A DNA stretch of 53,357 nt from Novosphingobium album (ex Hu et al. 2023) (lineage in GTDB: Bacteria > Pseudomonadota > Alphaproteobacteria > Sphingomonadales > Sphingomonadaceae), in the NCBI RefSeq assembly GCF_022832385.1, contig NZ_JALHLE010000038.1:1-53357 (forward strand), written 5' to 3'. Positions 1 through 7,138 of the stretch are shown here, in pieces; the stretch's first letter is position 1, and the number at the start of each line of letters is the position of its first letter. The notes beneath the pieces are model-generated. The model saw only the letters and a list, made by a program, of their open reading frames with translations, was not told where the DNA came from and did not search any database. A program made the translations under genes and the position numbers.

Positions 1-40
1 CCTGCTCACAAATTGGAGCCTCCGGAAAACCCGGGGCGCT

Positions 41-352
41 TCAGTCGCTGCGCAACATGGCGGCGTGAGTAGCGAGGACGATTACGTGATCGTAGTTGCG
101 GTAGTCCTCCGGCAGTTCCTCGATCCGGCGACTGACCGAGCTTCGCCACGCATCATCCTGACTACTGATCTGGACGATGATGGGCCGGGTGCCCCGCTTG
201 GCGGCTTCCCGTTCGATGTCCCGCTGAAGTTCAGAGAAACGCTCAATGCGCTCGACAATGAATAAAGTCCTACCTTTATTCGCAGTGATACCTTCGATTT
301 GCCTATATGTTTTCCCGCTACCAGCGGGGGATTCATCAATGTGTATTTTCAT
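41..352 (-). CDS. P-loop ATPase/helicase-like protein, short or truncated
   Basis: The 103-residue product starts with a beta strand and a Walker A motif (AGSGKT, about residues 10-15), followed by a segment (LFIVERIERFSELQRDI) typical of DEAD/DEAH-type ATPases of plasmids and phages. It ends at THAAMLRSD, about where a DEAD-like domain would continue to its Walker B motif, so it is probably a truncated or frameshifted N-terminal piece; the window edge prevents checking. The start is supported by CAGGAG five bases before the ATG. A palindrome and AT-rich promoter-like DNA lie just upstream (386-401). No Walker B or helicase motif is visible, so the activity is unknown. Confidence 0.5.
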   Translation of the reverse strand: MKIHIDESPAGSGKTYRQIEGITANKGRTLFIVERIERFSELQRDIEREAAKRGTRPIIVQISSQDDAWRSSVSRRIEELPEDYRNYDHVIVLATHAAMLRSD

Positions 353-385
353 GCAACTCCTGTGTTGTTAATTTGATGTCTCCTT

Positions 386-401
386 ATATAACTTGTTATA
401 T
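386..401. promoter_or_regulatory. Inverted repeat in promoter region of the P-loop gene
   Basis: ATATAAC-TT-GTTATAT is a perfect 7-bp inverted repeat with a 2-base centre, 33 bases before the start of the minus-strand P-loop gene. It overlaps the only -10-like sequences there (TATAAC/TATATA), so it could be an operator. The regulator is unknown. Confidence 0.35.
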
Positions 402-601
402 GGCGCGCGCAATATTATTTCGTCCGTTCGCCAGTCTATTTGGATGTGTCCGCTCTATTTCTCCAAAAGAAGTAAGAATTACGACGGACACGACGTGTTC
501 AATTCAGCTCTTTCAAAGCAGGTCTGGCAGCGAGAGACTGAACTTCGATACGTCGCTTGCGGCGGAGCGAAGTTTGGTCACGAGTTGCCACGACCTTGCC
601 T

Positions 602-705
602 ATGGTCAGATAGATTTGGATGCGGGCCTTGGGCCCGCTGCTAAATCTGGGTAACCATGCCCGTCATAATGGAAGGGTGGGCGTTTCAGCGCAGCGGGGC
701 TGCGC
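602..705 (+). ncRNA. Candidate structured RNA (two strong hairpins)
   Basis: Hairpin 1 (602-658) has ATGGT pairing with ACCAT, then AGATTT with AAATCT, then GCGGGCC with GGCCCGC around a 3-base loop. Hairpin 2 (689-705) is GCGCAGC-GGG-GCTGCGC. They are followed by the terminator-like structure at 740-800, so a short structured transcript ending near 800 is possible. No clear promoter was found, and no known RNA family is recognised. Confidence 0.3.
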
Positions 706-739
706 CCAGAAGCGCTCTTCCGAACCCTTGGAGAAATCC

Positions 740-800
740 CGACATCACAAGCGATGCCGGCGATTTCGCCGGGTTCGTTTTTGTGAAGATGTCGTTTTTT
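740..800 (+). terminator. Rho-independent terminator-like structure
   Basis: An outer stem pairs CGACATCACAA (740-750) with 781-794, apart from a small bulge. It encloses an inner stem CCGGCG-ATTT-CGCCGG (757-772). Six T follow at 795-800. No plus-strand protein gene ends upstream, so it may end a non-coding transcript. A competing pairing, CGAACCC (721-727) with GGGTTCG (771-777), would break the inner stem. Confidence 0.5.
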
Positions 801-919
801 CGAGGTGGACCAAGATGAAGGCAGGTCATTGCCTCGTTCCCATGTCTATGAAGGAAAAGGCGACCGTTAGGGCGCCCGACCCGGCTAGATCGGCGAACGG
901 ACACCCATTCCATAACCCT

Positions 920-931
920 CCCCCCCCCCCC
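920..931. repeat. Homopolymer run of twelve C
   Basis: Twelve consecutive C lie about 120 bases upstream of the gene starting at 1048. Runs this long are prone to slipped-strand length changes. It is not inside a recognised gene. Confidence 0.8.
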
Positions 932-1047
932 AAAGGCCTCTCAAACGGCCCGGAAAACCGTCAATCTGACCGTCCGGATTTTGCCATTCCAGATATGTTT
1001 GATTTAGGGATGGCCGTTAACTGGCGAAGGACTAATGTCCGGCCACT

Positions 1048-1560
1048 ATGATGCACGGCCCAACAGATATGTGGAATGACGACAACGCCATCTATGACGA
1101 TGGCGAATGGATCACTTGGACTGAGATCAACTCGCACCTCGAACGGTTGGAGTTGGAAGCCCAATATCCCAACGCCGACATCGAACTGGTTCCAGTCTTC
1201 GAAGAGCTGCTGTCAACGGCCCAGCACTATCACCTCCTCACCGGACGCCACCTCCAAGTCTATGGCGACCTCGGCGAACTCTACGGGGCGATCACCTACG
1301 GGATCAAACTCCACCGCAACTACGCGCAAGGGTCGGATGGCAGGCTCGGCAACGACCTTGTGGAAGTGAAGACCATCACGCCCTTCAAGAGCAACAACAT
1401 CGTCACCCTCAATCTCAAGCGCAACTTCAGCAAGGTGCTGATCGTGAAGATCGATGCCGACTTCGAAGTGCAGGGTAAGATGATCGACCGCAAGGCGCTC
1501 CCCAAGGTGAAGGGCGACCAACTCCAACTCAACTGGGATGACTTCAAAGGCGATGATTGA
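1048..1560 (+). CDS. Unknown protein with EVK motif, possible PD-(D/E)XK-like fold
   Basis: A 170-residue acidic protein. The C-terminal half contains GRLGNDLVEVKTITPF followed by predicted beta strands ending in LIVKIDADFEV. An acidic residue plus ExK in such a strand is the active-site pattern of PD-(D/E)XK nucleases, and restriction-like proteins often show a D-L-x-E-x-K segment like this. The family is not firmly recognised and the motif could be coincidental. Start choice is uncertain: ATGs occur at 1048, 1051 and 1069, none with a strong ribosome binding site. The next gene, a serine recombinase, begins 60 bases after the stop, supporting a mobile or accessory context. Confidence 0.6.
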   Translation: MMHGPTDMWNDDNAIYDDGEWITWTEINSHLERLELEAQYPNADIELVPVFEELLSTAQHYHLLTGRHLQVYGDLGELYGAITYGIKLHRNYAQGSDGRLGNDLVEVKTITPFKSNNIVTLNLKRNFSKVLIVKIDADFEVQGKMIDRKALPKVKGDQLQLNWDDFKGDD

Positions 1561-1603
1561 TCGCACATTCCGATTATATTTTGTTCAATAATCGCCGGAG
1601 TCG

Positions 1604-1616
1604 ATGTATAATACAT
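1604..1616 (+). promoter_or_regulatory. Promoter -10 box inside a palindrome, before the recombinase
   Basis: ATGTAT-A-ATACAT is a perfect inverted repeat containing a consensus TATAAT (1607-1612). The recombinase ATG is at 1620, about 8 bases after the -10 box, so transcription should start at or next to the start codon, giving a leaderless mRNA. Serine resolvases commonly bind sites over their own promoter, so this could be an autoregulatory or recombination subsite. Confidence 0.5.
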
Positions 1617-1619
1617 GCG

Positions 1620-2207
1620 ATGAAGCGCATCGCCCTCTACACCCGGGTCTCAACCGATCAGCAAACCACCGAGAACCAGCGCCTCGAACTCCTCGCCGTC
1701 GCCCAGCGGAATAGCTGGGAAGTCGTCGCAGAGTTCACCGACCTCGGCATCAGTGGTGCAAAGGGACGGGATCAGCGTCCCGGCTACGATGCCTTGATGA
1801 AGGCAGTAGCCCGCCGTGAGATCGACATGGTGGCGAGTTGGGCAGTGGATCGCCTCGGACGCTCACTGCAAAATCTCGTCGGCTTCCTCACCGAGATCAA
1901 TGCGAAGGGTGTCGATCTCTACCTGCACCAGCAGGCTCTCGACACATCAACCCCAAGTGGACGCGCGATGTTCGGCATGCTGTCGGTGTTCGCCGACTTC
2001 GAGCGCGAGATGATCCGCAGCCGGATCATGGCTGGTCTTGCCCGCAGTGAGAAGAAAGCTGGTCGTCCGCGCCTCGATCCGGACAAGGTTGCTAAGATCG
2101 AACGCGCCCTGCTTCGCGGGACTTCGATCAATGAGACTGCGCGGAAGCTGCGCGTCGGCGTCGGCACGGTGCACCGGATTAAGGTGAAGCTGGATCAGGC
2201 TGCCTGA
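1620..2207 (+). CDS. Serine recombinase (resolvase/invertase family)
   Basis: A 195-residue site-specific recombinase. The N-terminal catalytic domain starts MKRIALYTRVSTDQQ with the nucleophilic Ser in RVSTD, followed by GISGAKGRDQRPGYDALM, WAVDRLGRSLQNLV and FADFEREMIRSRIMAGL, all resolvase hallmarks including the conserved arginines. The C-terminal part (GRPRLDPDKVAKIERALLRG onward) is the usual helix-turn-helix DNA-binding domain. Length and layout match small resolvases/invertases such as Pin or Tn3 TnpR. The start at 1620 is chosen because homology begins there and a -10 box sits just upstream; an upstream in-frame extension to 1557 has no homology. It probably belonged to a mobile element; no partner transposase is intact nearby. 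Confidence 0.92.
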   Translation: MKRIALYTRVSTDQQTTENQRLELLAVAQRNSWEVVAEFTDLGISGAKGRDQRPGYDALMKAVARREIDMVASWAVDRLGRSLQNLVGFLTEINAKGVDLYLHQQALDTSTPSGRAMFGMLSVFADFEREMIRSRIMAGLARSEKKAGRPRLDPDKVAKIERALLRGTSINETARKLRVGVGTVHRIKVKLDQAA

Positions 2208-2506
2208 TTAGGCTCGGCCAAGCCATTCAGCCACTCATAAAAGTCACCGTCTACGAGTTCGTGCTCGATCTCGTATTGAAGTTGCGCAAGATATTCCGGC
2301 GGCAACGGCTCACCACGACACAACGGGCAGTCATCGTCGTATTGGCCAAAATGGTGCTCGCGCTGACGCTCCTCCTCCTCTTTCTTTTTCTTCACCGCTG
2401 CTCGAAGTTGCTCGAAGCGTTCCTTGCCAAGCGTCGGAACAGGCTCCCCCGATGGCAGGCGACGCACTTCATCACGTTCGTGGTTCTGATCGTCAGCCAT
2501 GATCAT
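2195..2506 (-). CDS. Small hypothetical charged protein with CPLC motif
   Basis: About 103 residues, not recognised. It is rich in charged residues, with a central run KKKKEEEERQREHH and then DDCPLCRGEPLPPEYLAQL; the lone CPLC could bind a metal only with partner ligands that are not obvious. GGGGAGG precedes the ATG at 2506, with a second ATG at 2500. Its 3' end overlaps the recombinase stop by 13 bases in convergent orientation. It is divergent from the gene at 2590, and an inverted repeat lies between them. Confidence 0.55.
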   Translation of the reverse strand: MIMADDQNHERDEVRRLPSGEPVPTLGKERFEQLRAAVKKKKEEEERQREHHFGQYDDDCPLCRGEPLPPEYLAQLQYEIEHELVDGDFYEWLNGLAEPNQAA

Positions 2507-2554
2507 CAAGCCTCCCCTTCAACCGAGTCACCATAGCACATGCACGACCTGTCA

Positions 2555-2580
2555 CCTTGAGCTATGATCTAAGCTCAAGG
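2555..2580. promoter_or_regulatory. 8-bp inverted repeat between divergent small genes
   Basis: CCTTGAGC-N10-GCTCAAGG is a perfect 8-bp inverted repeat. Its spacer contains TATGAT (2563-2568), a good -10 box for the plus-strand gene, and its right arm overlaps the AAGGAG ribosome binding site. It fits an operator, or a hairpin that hides the ribosome binding site if transcription starts upstream. Confidence 0.45.
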
Positions 2581-2589
2581 AGCACCGAC

Positions 2590-2862
2590 ATGGACGATGA
2601 GGACCCCAACATCGTAGTTTCTGATCTCTCCCGGATCGTCTCCGAGAAGGGCATCACCGTCGATGTCTCAATCTTCCGGCTCGAAGACGAGACCGAATGG
2701 ACCCTCGAAGTCATCAACGAGTCCGGCACCTCTATCGTCTGGACAGACCTCTTCGATACGGAAGAGGAAGCCTTTGCTGCCTTCCAGCATGTGCTTGAGG
2801 ACGAGGGCATCGAAACGTTTCTCGACGATAATTGCGGCCTGACGCCGCATACCATTCACTGA
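2590..2862 (+). CDS. Small acidic hypothetical protein
   Basis: A 90-residue acidic protein starting MDDEDPNIVVSDLSRIV. AAGGAG lies 7 bases before the ATG, so this start is preferred to the longer frame from 2557. The sequence alternates predicted strands (ITVDVSIFRL, WTLEVIN, SIVWTDLF) with one helix (EEEAFAAFQHVLEDEG), a compact alpha/beta pattern. No family is recognised. It sits in the accessory region next to the recombinase, so it may be mobile-element cargo. Confidence 0.6.
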   Translation: MDDEDPNIVVSDLSRIVSEKGITVDVSIFRLEDETEWTLEVINESGTSIVWTDLFDTEEEAFAAFQHVLEDEGIETFLDDNCGLTPHTIH

Positions 2863-3119
2863 TCCACGATCTGAAAAGCGTCGCTAGCCGATTGACGAAA
2901 GTCCGATCTGTGAGACGCTGCCGAAATGATCGACAAGAACGCTCCGAAGATCGTCGATGCCAACGGTCTGACATCATCCGGCACCACCCCTAAATGCCCC
3001 GGCCAAGCATCCAGCGAACCGTCCCCGGTTCAGTTCCCGCTACCGGAATCGCATCACGCGGAACCCCAACCCATTGAGGTGGAACCAGAACCGGAATCGA
3101 ACCCCACCCCGAAACTCGG

Positions 3120-3290
3120 CTCCGAGGTCTGGCAGTCTCCCGCTACCCGCTCCAGCCGCCCTCCCAAGAGGTCTGAAAACGCTATCGCACAGTTCGGCAA
3201 AGCTGTCCTCGCCCGGCCATCCGTCGAGCACGATGCGGATATCGTCCTCAGCCGGGAAGTGCCGCCGCGTCTGACCGCGGATATCCTTCC
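3120..3290 (-). pseudogene. Decayed IS3-family transposase OrfA fragment
   Basis: On the minus strand, 3187-3270 reads TRRHFPAED followed by RIVLDGWPGEDSFAELC. This closely resembles the N-terminal helix-turn-helix of IS3-type OrfA proteins (pattern like IRIVLEGLRGEDSIAELC). In another minus frame, 3158-3120 reads RLERVAGDCQTSE, resembling the following OrfA segment (RLAGDTAR). The two pieces are closer together than in intact proteins and in different frames, so there has been a deletion and frameshift. No terminal inverted repeats or OrfB were seen. Confidence 0.5.
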
Positions 3291-3405
3291 ATGCCCTTTT
3301 GAGGGCAGACAGCACCGGCCAGAGAAACCACTTGCAAAATTCGCAGCCTCTGCCCACGCCAATGGTGGGGCAAGCTGTTATGGCAGCCATCCAACAGGAG
3401 TTGCG

Positions 3406-4065
3406 ATGATCAGAATAAACGAGGCGATTACCGGCCGGTTCGAAAAACCGCTGATTGGCGTTCTCTGTCAGCGGATGCCGGGATGGGTAACTTCGGATAT
3501 GCTGACTTCTCTTGGTGTGGCGGGAGCGGCAGTTTCGCTTTGTGGCTACTGGGCCTCGGCCAGCGATGCCGGATGGTTATGGGTGGCGATTGGCGGTCTC
3601 GCAATCAACTGGCTCGGTGACAGTCTCGATGGTTCACTAGCCAGGCACCGCAACGCAGAGCGGCCCAGGTATGGCTTCTTCATCGATCATATGACGGACA
3701 CCCTGGCAATGGCGCTGATAGCGATCGGTATTGGTTTGTCGCCATATGCCGACCTTACTTGTGCAATGGCCGTACTTCTGGCCTATTATGTGCTCGTTAT
3801 CTTTTCGATGGCTAACTGCATCGCCACAGGCGTATTCCGGATTACTTTCAACGGCGTCGGCCCTACCGAGATCCGTCTGGTGATCATGGCGTGCACTGCA
3901 AGTGCTGCTCTGATGCCGATACCGAGGTATCAGGTTGGGATTTATATGCTGACGGTTTTCGATTTGATCATGCTGGTGTTCGCGGCAGTCATGATGGTCA
4001 TGTGTGCGCAGCAGGCTATCAAGACAGCCCGTGCTTTGGCCGTAGAGGAGCCCCCGCTGCCGTAA
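3406..4065 (+). CDS. CDP-alcohol phosphatidyltransferase family membrane enzyme
   Basis: A 219-residue membrane protein carrying the complete family signature DxxDGxxARx8-9Gx3Dx3D: D72, D75, G76, A79, R80, G90, D94 and D98. This signature binds the CDP-diacylglycerol (or other CDP-alcohol) and metal ions. Several hydrophobic segments follow, as expected for the six-helix fold. The alcohol acceptor cannot be told from sequence; it could make a phospholipid or an inositol-phosphate-type lipid. The start at 3406 has CAGGAG at five bases; a 160-codon in-frame upstream extension is proline-rich and antisense to a transposase remnant, so it is rejected. Its 3' end overlaps the convergent glycosyltransferase by 47 bases. 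Confidence 0.85.
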   Translation: MIRINEAITGRFEKPLIGVLCQRMPGWVTSDMLTSLGVAGAAVSLCGYWASASDAGWLWVAIGGLAINWLGDSLDGSLARHRNAERPRYGFFIDHMTDTLAMALIAIGIGLSPYADLTCAMAVLLAYYVLVIFSMANCIATGVFRITFNGVGPTEIRLVIMACTASAALMPIPRYQVGIYMLTVFDLIMLVFAAVMMVMCAQQAIKTARALAVEEPPLP

Positions 4066-6247
4066 TTCCGGGCCGTGGCGTCCAAGGCCGGTCCGCGCTG
4101 CGGGCGATGTAATCGATGATTTGCGCTTTTTCGAGCGGACGGAATGCCTGGTACACAGCATCGCGAGCCCACCAGGGGCTGATCCCGGGTTCGTCGCGTA
4201 TGGCCTCTCCCCACTTGTGGTAAAGAGCCCGCAATTCCTCCTGATCCCAGGCCACCTTCTTCCTGTTGTCGTTGACGCCGCGGGTCAGTGATTCATGGTG
4301 GATCAGTTCAATTCCCGGATCATAGAGCACTGTGCGGCCCAAGGCGCGCACGGCCAGGCACAGATCGACATCATTGTAGGCGACGATAAATCGAACCGGA
4401 TCCAGACCGCCCGCTTGCACGTAGAGATCTTTGCGGATTGCCAGAAACGCACCGGTCACCGAACTGCACGCATGGCAATGGTCGAAGCGCGGGTCAGTGG
4501 CAGCGTTCGACAGTCCTGTGCCTACACCATCGTGAATTGGTGCGCCTTCGTTGAAACCGAAGATCATGCCGGCATGCTGGATACTGCGATCAGGGTAGAG
4601 CAGGCGGGCGCCCACGATGCCCACATCTTGCCGTTGCAACTGTATGCGAAGGCGATCGTCCCACCCCTCCGAGAGCATTTCGATATCGTTGTTGGCCAGA
4701 ACAAGAATCGGTTCGCCGCTTTGCCCTGCCGCCAGATCGTTGAGCGCAGCCCAGTTGAACGGCGTATCGCAATGCAACACGGCGAAGCCGGTGCGTGACG
4801 CCAGTTGGCCCAGCAGGACTTGTGTCTGGGGTTCGGCGCTGCGGTTGTCGATAATGGTGAACGAGAGCAGTTCAGGTTGGCTGGCTGACTGGACGAGCGT
4901 GTCAATCGCCAGGTTTAGCTGAACGGCGCAATCGCGCGTCGGTATGATGACCCGGATTGGATCACGGCCTGTGGCAAAGGCGCCCTGCGTAAGGGGCGGC
5001 CGGCCGGGGCGGTATGTCACGCACAGAGGGGCGTCAGCCAAATTGCCGCTACCAGGCTCGGCACCATCGCGGGGTTGTGACCAAATTGGCATGTCCTCGC
5101 CATTTTTCGGGGCGATTTTGGCTCGTTCGGCGATGCTCCCGATGGCAGCAAGAGGCAGAGGGATGTGTGCGATCCGCGCCCCCACACCGAGCGAAAGCAG
5201 TATGCGGCGACGGTCTTCGCAGGCGAGCGGGCCGTCCCTGCTGGCGTTGCGCAACGCGATCAGCGGGGGAGGCACAGGGGATGCGGCAAGGCGATCCATA
5301 TCGAAGACCCCGTGCACCTCAGGTGCGGCGTGACTGAGGTCCTTGTCCCAAGCGTGGCTGCACCAGTCCCAGTCGCACGTGGCAGCCTGGGCCTCCGTCG
5401 TCGAGAAGGTATGAATAATCCAGCCTAATGCCTCCGGGTCCAGCCAGGTGCCTGCAGTGAGATATGCCGATATGGCCGCTGATTGTAGGGGGGCACGCCC
5501 CTGATCATGAGCTGAAATGAAAGTGATGCGCGGATCAACGGTGGCGAGGCTGGCGACGGGATGCTCCATCCCTTTGTCATCCACATGGACAATCACCTGC
5601 CAATCACTGTGTGTGGATGCCAGCAGGCTTTCCAGCGTCATTCGCACGAAGGAAGGTGCAGCGGAAATGCCATCGACCTGTATCAAAACCGGGCCGGTTC
5701 CGGCAGGTGGCGTTGGTGCCGGGATGGTCATGGCGGGGCGAAACGAGGCATAATCGGAAAGGCCATGACGTTCAGCCGCCTGTTTTCGTCTGTTCTGGCG
5801 TGCCAGTGCTGCTTCTCGATCTGCCACATCGGCGCGCAGAGCCTGCCGGATGCGAGCCAGCAGTGAGGGCGGCAGATCCGGTAGCAAGCGCGAATTCCAT
5901 AGCGCGTCGAATGCCCCTTCGTGCAGTGGGTCGCGGGAAAGCGCGCTTTCAAGTGCGGCAAGGGCGGCGTCCGGTGCACCGCGTGACATCTGGAGCAGTC
6001 CCAGATGGAATGGTGCATCCGGGTCGTCCGGAGCATCCTCGGCAGCGCGGCGATAGGCGTCCTCTGCGTCGGCGATGCAGTGCATTTCCTTGAAGGCGTG
6101 GCCGAGCTGTATTCGAAGATCCGCCCTCCCGGGATTGCGACGGAGGATGGCTGAATAGGCGTCAACTGCGCCCTGCCAATCGCCAGCGTCTGCGGCGCTG
6201 TGAGCCCGGGCGAGCAGGGTACGCAATCGCGGGCGAACCGAAAACAT
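4019..6247 (-). CDS. TPR-containing glycosyltransferase (GT2)
   Basis: A 742-residue protein. Residues about 10-110 are TPR-like helices (ADAGDWQGAVDAYSAILRRNPG). Residues about 185-260 resemble the start of a GT2 fold (VRMTLESLLASTHSDWQVIVHVDD) but lack a clear DxD, so this part looks degenerate. Residues about 425-690 form a full GT2 domain: VRVIIPTRD, NNDIEML as the DxD equivalent, LLYPDRSIQHAG and YNDVDLCLAVRALGR. It closely resembles the second GT2 module of the large protein at 11922-15614. It probably adds a sugar during assembly of the polysaccharide encoded here. The start at 6247 lies 19 bases after the KpsT-like stop, so the two are co-transcribed. Confidence 0.82.
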   Translation of the reverse strand: MFSVRPRLRTLLARAHSAADAGDWQGAVDAYSAILRRNPGRADLRIQLGHAFKEMHCIADAEDAYRRAAEDAPDDPDAPFHLGLLQMSRGAPDAALAALESALSRDPLHEGAFDALWNSRLLPDLPPSLLARIRQALRADVADREAALARQNRRKQAAERHGLSDYASFRPAMTIPAPTPPAGTGPVLIQVDGISAAPSFVRMTLESLLASTHSDWQVIVHVDDKGMEHPVASLATVDPRITFISAHDQGRAPLQSAAISAYLTAGTWLDPEALGWIIHTFSTTEAQAATCDWDWCSHAWDKDLSHAAPEVHGVFDMDRLAASPVPPPLIALRNASRDGPLACEDRRRILLSLGVGARIAHIPLPLAAIGSIAERAKIAPKNGEDMPIWSQPRDGAEPGSGNLADAPLCVTYRPGRPPLTQGAFATGRDPIRVIIPTRDCAVQLNLAIDTLVQSASQPELLSFTIIDNRSAEPQTQVLLGQLASRTGFAVLHCDTPFNWAALNDLAAGQSGEPILVLANNDIEMLSEGWDDRLRIQLQRQDVGIVGARLLYPDRSIQHAGMIFGFNEGAPIHDGVGTGLSNAATDPRFDHCHACSSVTGAFLAIRKDLYVQAGGLDPVRFIVAYNDVDLCLAVRALGRTVLYDPGIELIHHESLTRGVNDNRKKVAWDQEELRALYHKWGEAIRDEPGISPWWARDAVYQAFRPLEKAQIIDYIARSADRPWTPRPGITAAGAPLRPKHGLS

Positions 6248-6266
6248 GGGAAAGGTCCGTGATCCG

Positions 6267-6929
6267 TTAGATGGCACGCATCTGCAGTGCGTGGTGCACT
6301 TCACACGCTTCGGCCACGGTGTCGTAGAAGGTTAGATTGCCGCCAAAAAGCACAGCGCCCCGCTTGCAGTAATGCTGGAGCGTGTAGGGGTCGTGTGAGA
6401 TCATGATGATCGTTCCGTTCTGGCGGCGTTCGTTGAGCGCATCTTCGCAGCGCTGGCGAAAACGCGCATCGCCAGCAGCCGTCACTTCGTCGATCAGATA
6501 GCAGTCAAAACGGATCGCCAGAGAAGCGCCGAAGGCAAGGCGAGCGGTCATACCGGCGGAATATGTCATTACGGGCTGATGGAAGAATGGCCCTAGCTGC
6601 GCGAAATCCTCGACGTAATCCAGGACCGCCTGCTCGTCGTGCTGGTAAATTCGCGCTATGAAGCGGACGTTGTCGGCGCCGGTCAGCTTGCCGTCGAAAC
6701 TGCTCGCGTAACCAATCGGCCACGACGTGGACATTGACTTGTGCACAGTGCCGGTCGTCGGATGTTCGACACCTGAAATCAGCCGCATCAATGTGGATTT
6801 GCCTGCACCGTTTGCCCCGCAGATGCCGATGCTGTCGCCTCTGGGGATCTGGAACGAGACATTGCTGAAAACGGTCTTGTTCATCCCGCGAAGATGGTAG
6901 ACTTTTGAAACGTCTTCGAACGCAATCAT
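6267..6929 (-). CDS. Polysaccharide export ABC transporter ATPase (KpsT-like)
   Basis: A 220-residue ATP-binding subunit that powers export of a capsule-type polysaccharide with the membrane partner at 15617-16417. Walker A is GANGAGKS (residues 38-45), the signature is YSAGM (123-127), Walker B is CYLIDE (143-148), and the switch histidine is in ISHD. The short length without a C-terminal carbohydrate-binding domain fits KpsT/CtrD rather than Wzt. The start MIAFEDVSK matches family N-termini; an upstream ATG at 6950 is also possible. It is divergent from the rest of the export genes, separated by about 210 bases that must hold promoters for both directions. Confidence 0.9.
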   Translation of the reverse strand: MIAFEDVSKVYHLRGMNKTVFSNVSFQIPRGDSIGICGANGAGKSTLMRLISGVEHPTTGTVHKSMSTSWPIGYASSFDGKLTGADNVRFIARIYQHDEQAVLDYVEDFAQLGPFFHQPVMTYSAGMTARLAFGASLAIRFDCYLIDEVTAAGDARFRQRCEDALNERRQNGTIIMISHDPYTLQHYCKRGAVLFGGNLTFYDTVAEACEVHHALQMRAI

Positions 6930-7138
6930 CGGGCAATTCACCGTTATCATTGTAACAGGCAGGTTTCTGGTAAATCTGCTCGATTGCCTGTTGCACAGCC
7001 GGGCGTGTATCGCAATCCGAGGCTTTTGCACAATGCTGGCAAGGCCATCCAAACGAAGTGGCTCAAGTGAACGGCAGACCACTTGCTTGCTTGTGCCAGC
7101 TTGATTAGAGCGCCGGTGTGCCAATTGCAGAGAGCGGG

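Larger units (their letters stand above)
402..1047. other. Long stretch without a convincing gene
   Basis: No reading frame here has a ribosome binding site, a domain or protein-like composition; the open frames on both strands look like random GC-rich frames. The stretch does hold strong hairpins at 602-658 and 689-705, a terminator-like structure at 740-800 and a run of twelve C at 920-931, each listed separately. Confidence 0.5.

Noticed and set aside
620..1051. Plus-strand open frame of 143 codons
   Set aside because: No ribosome binding site, arginine-rich random composition, and it runs through hairpins and the C homopolymer.
3075..3115. tRNA T-arm-like GGTTCGATTCC on the minus strand
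   Set aside because: The T stem does not pair and no anticodon or acceptor stem can be formed around it.
2926..3405. In-frame proline-rich N-terminal extension of the CDP-alcohol phosphatidyltransferase
   Set aside because: The true start at 3406 has CAGGAG at five bases and matches the family length; the extension is the complement of a transposase remnant.
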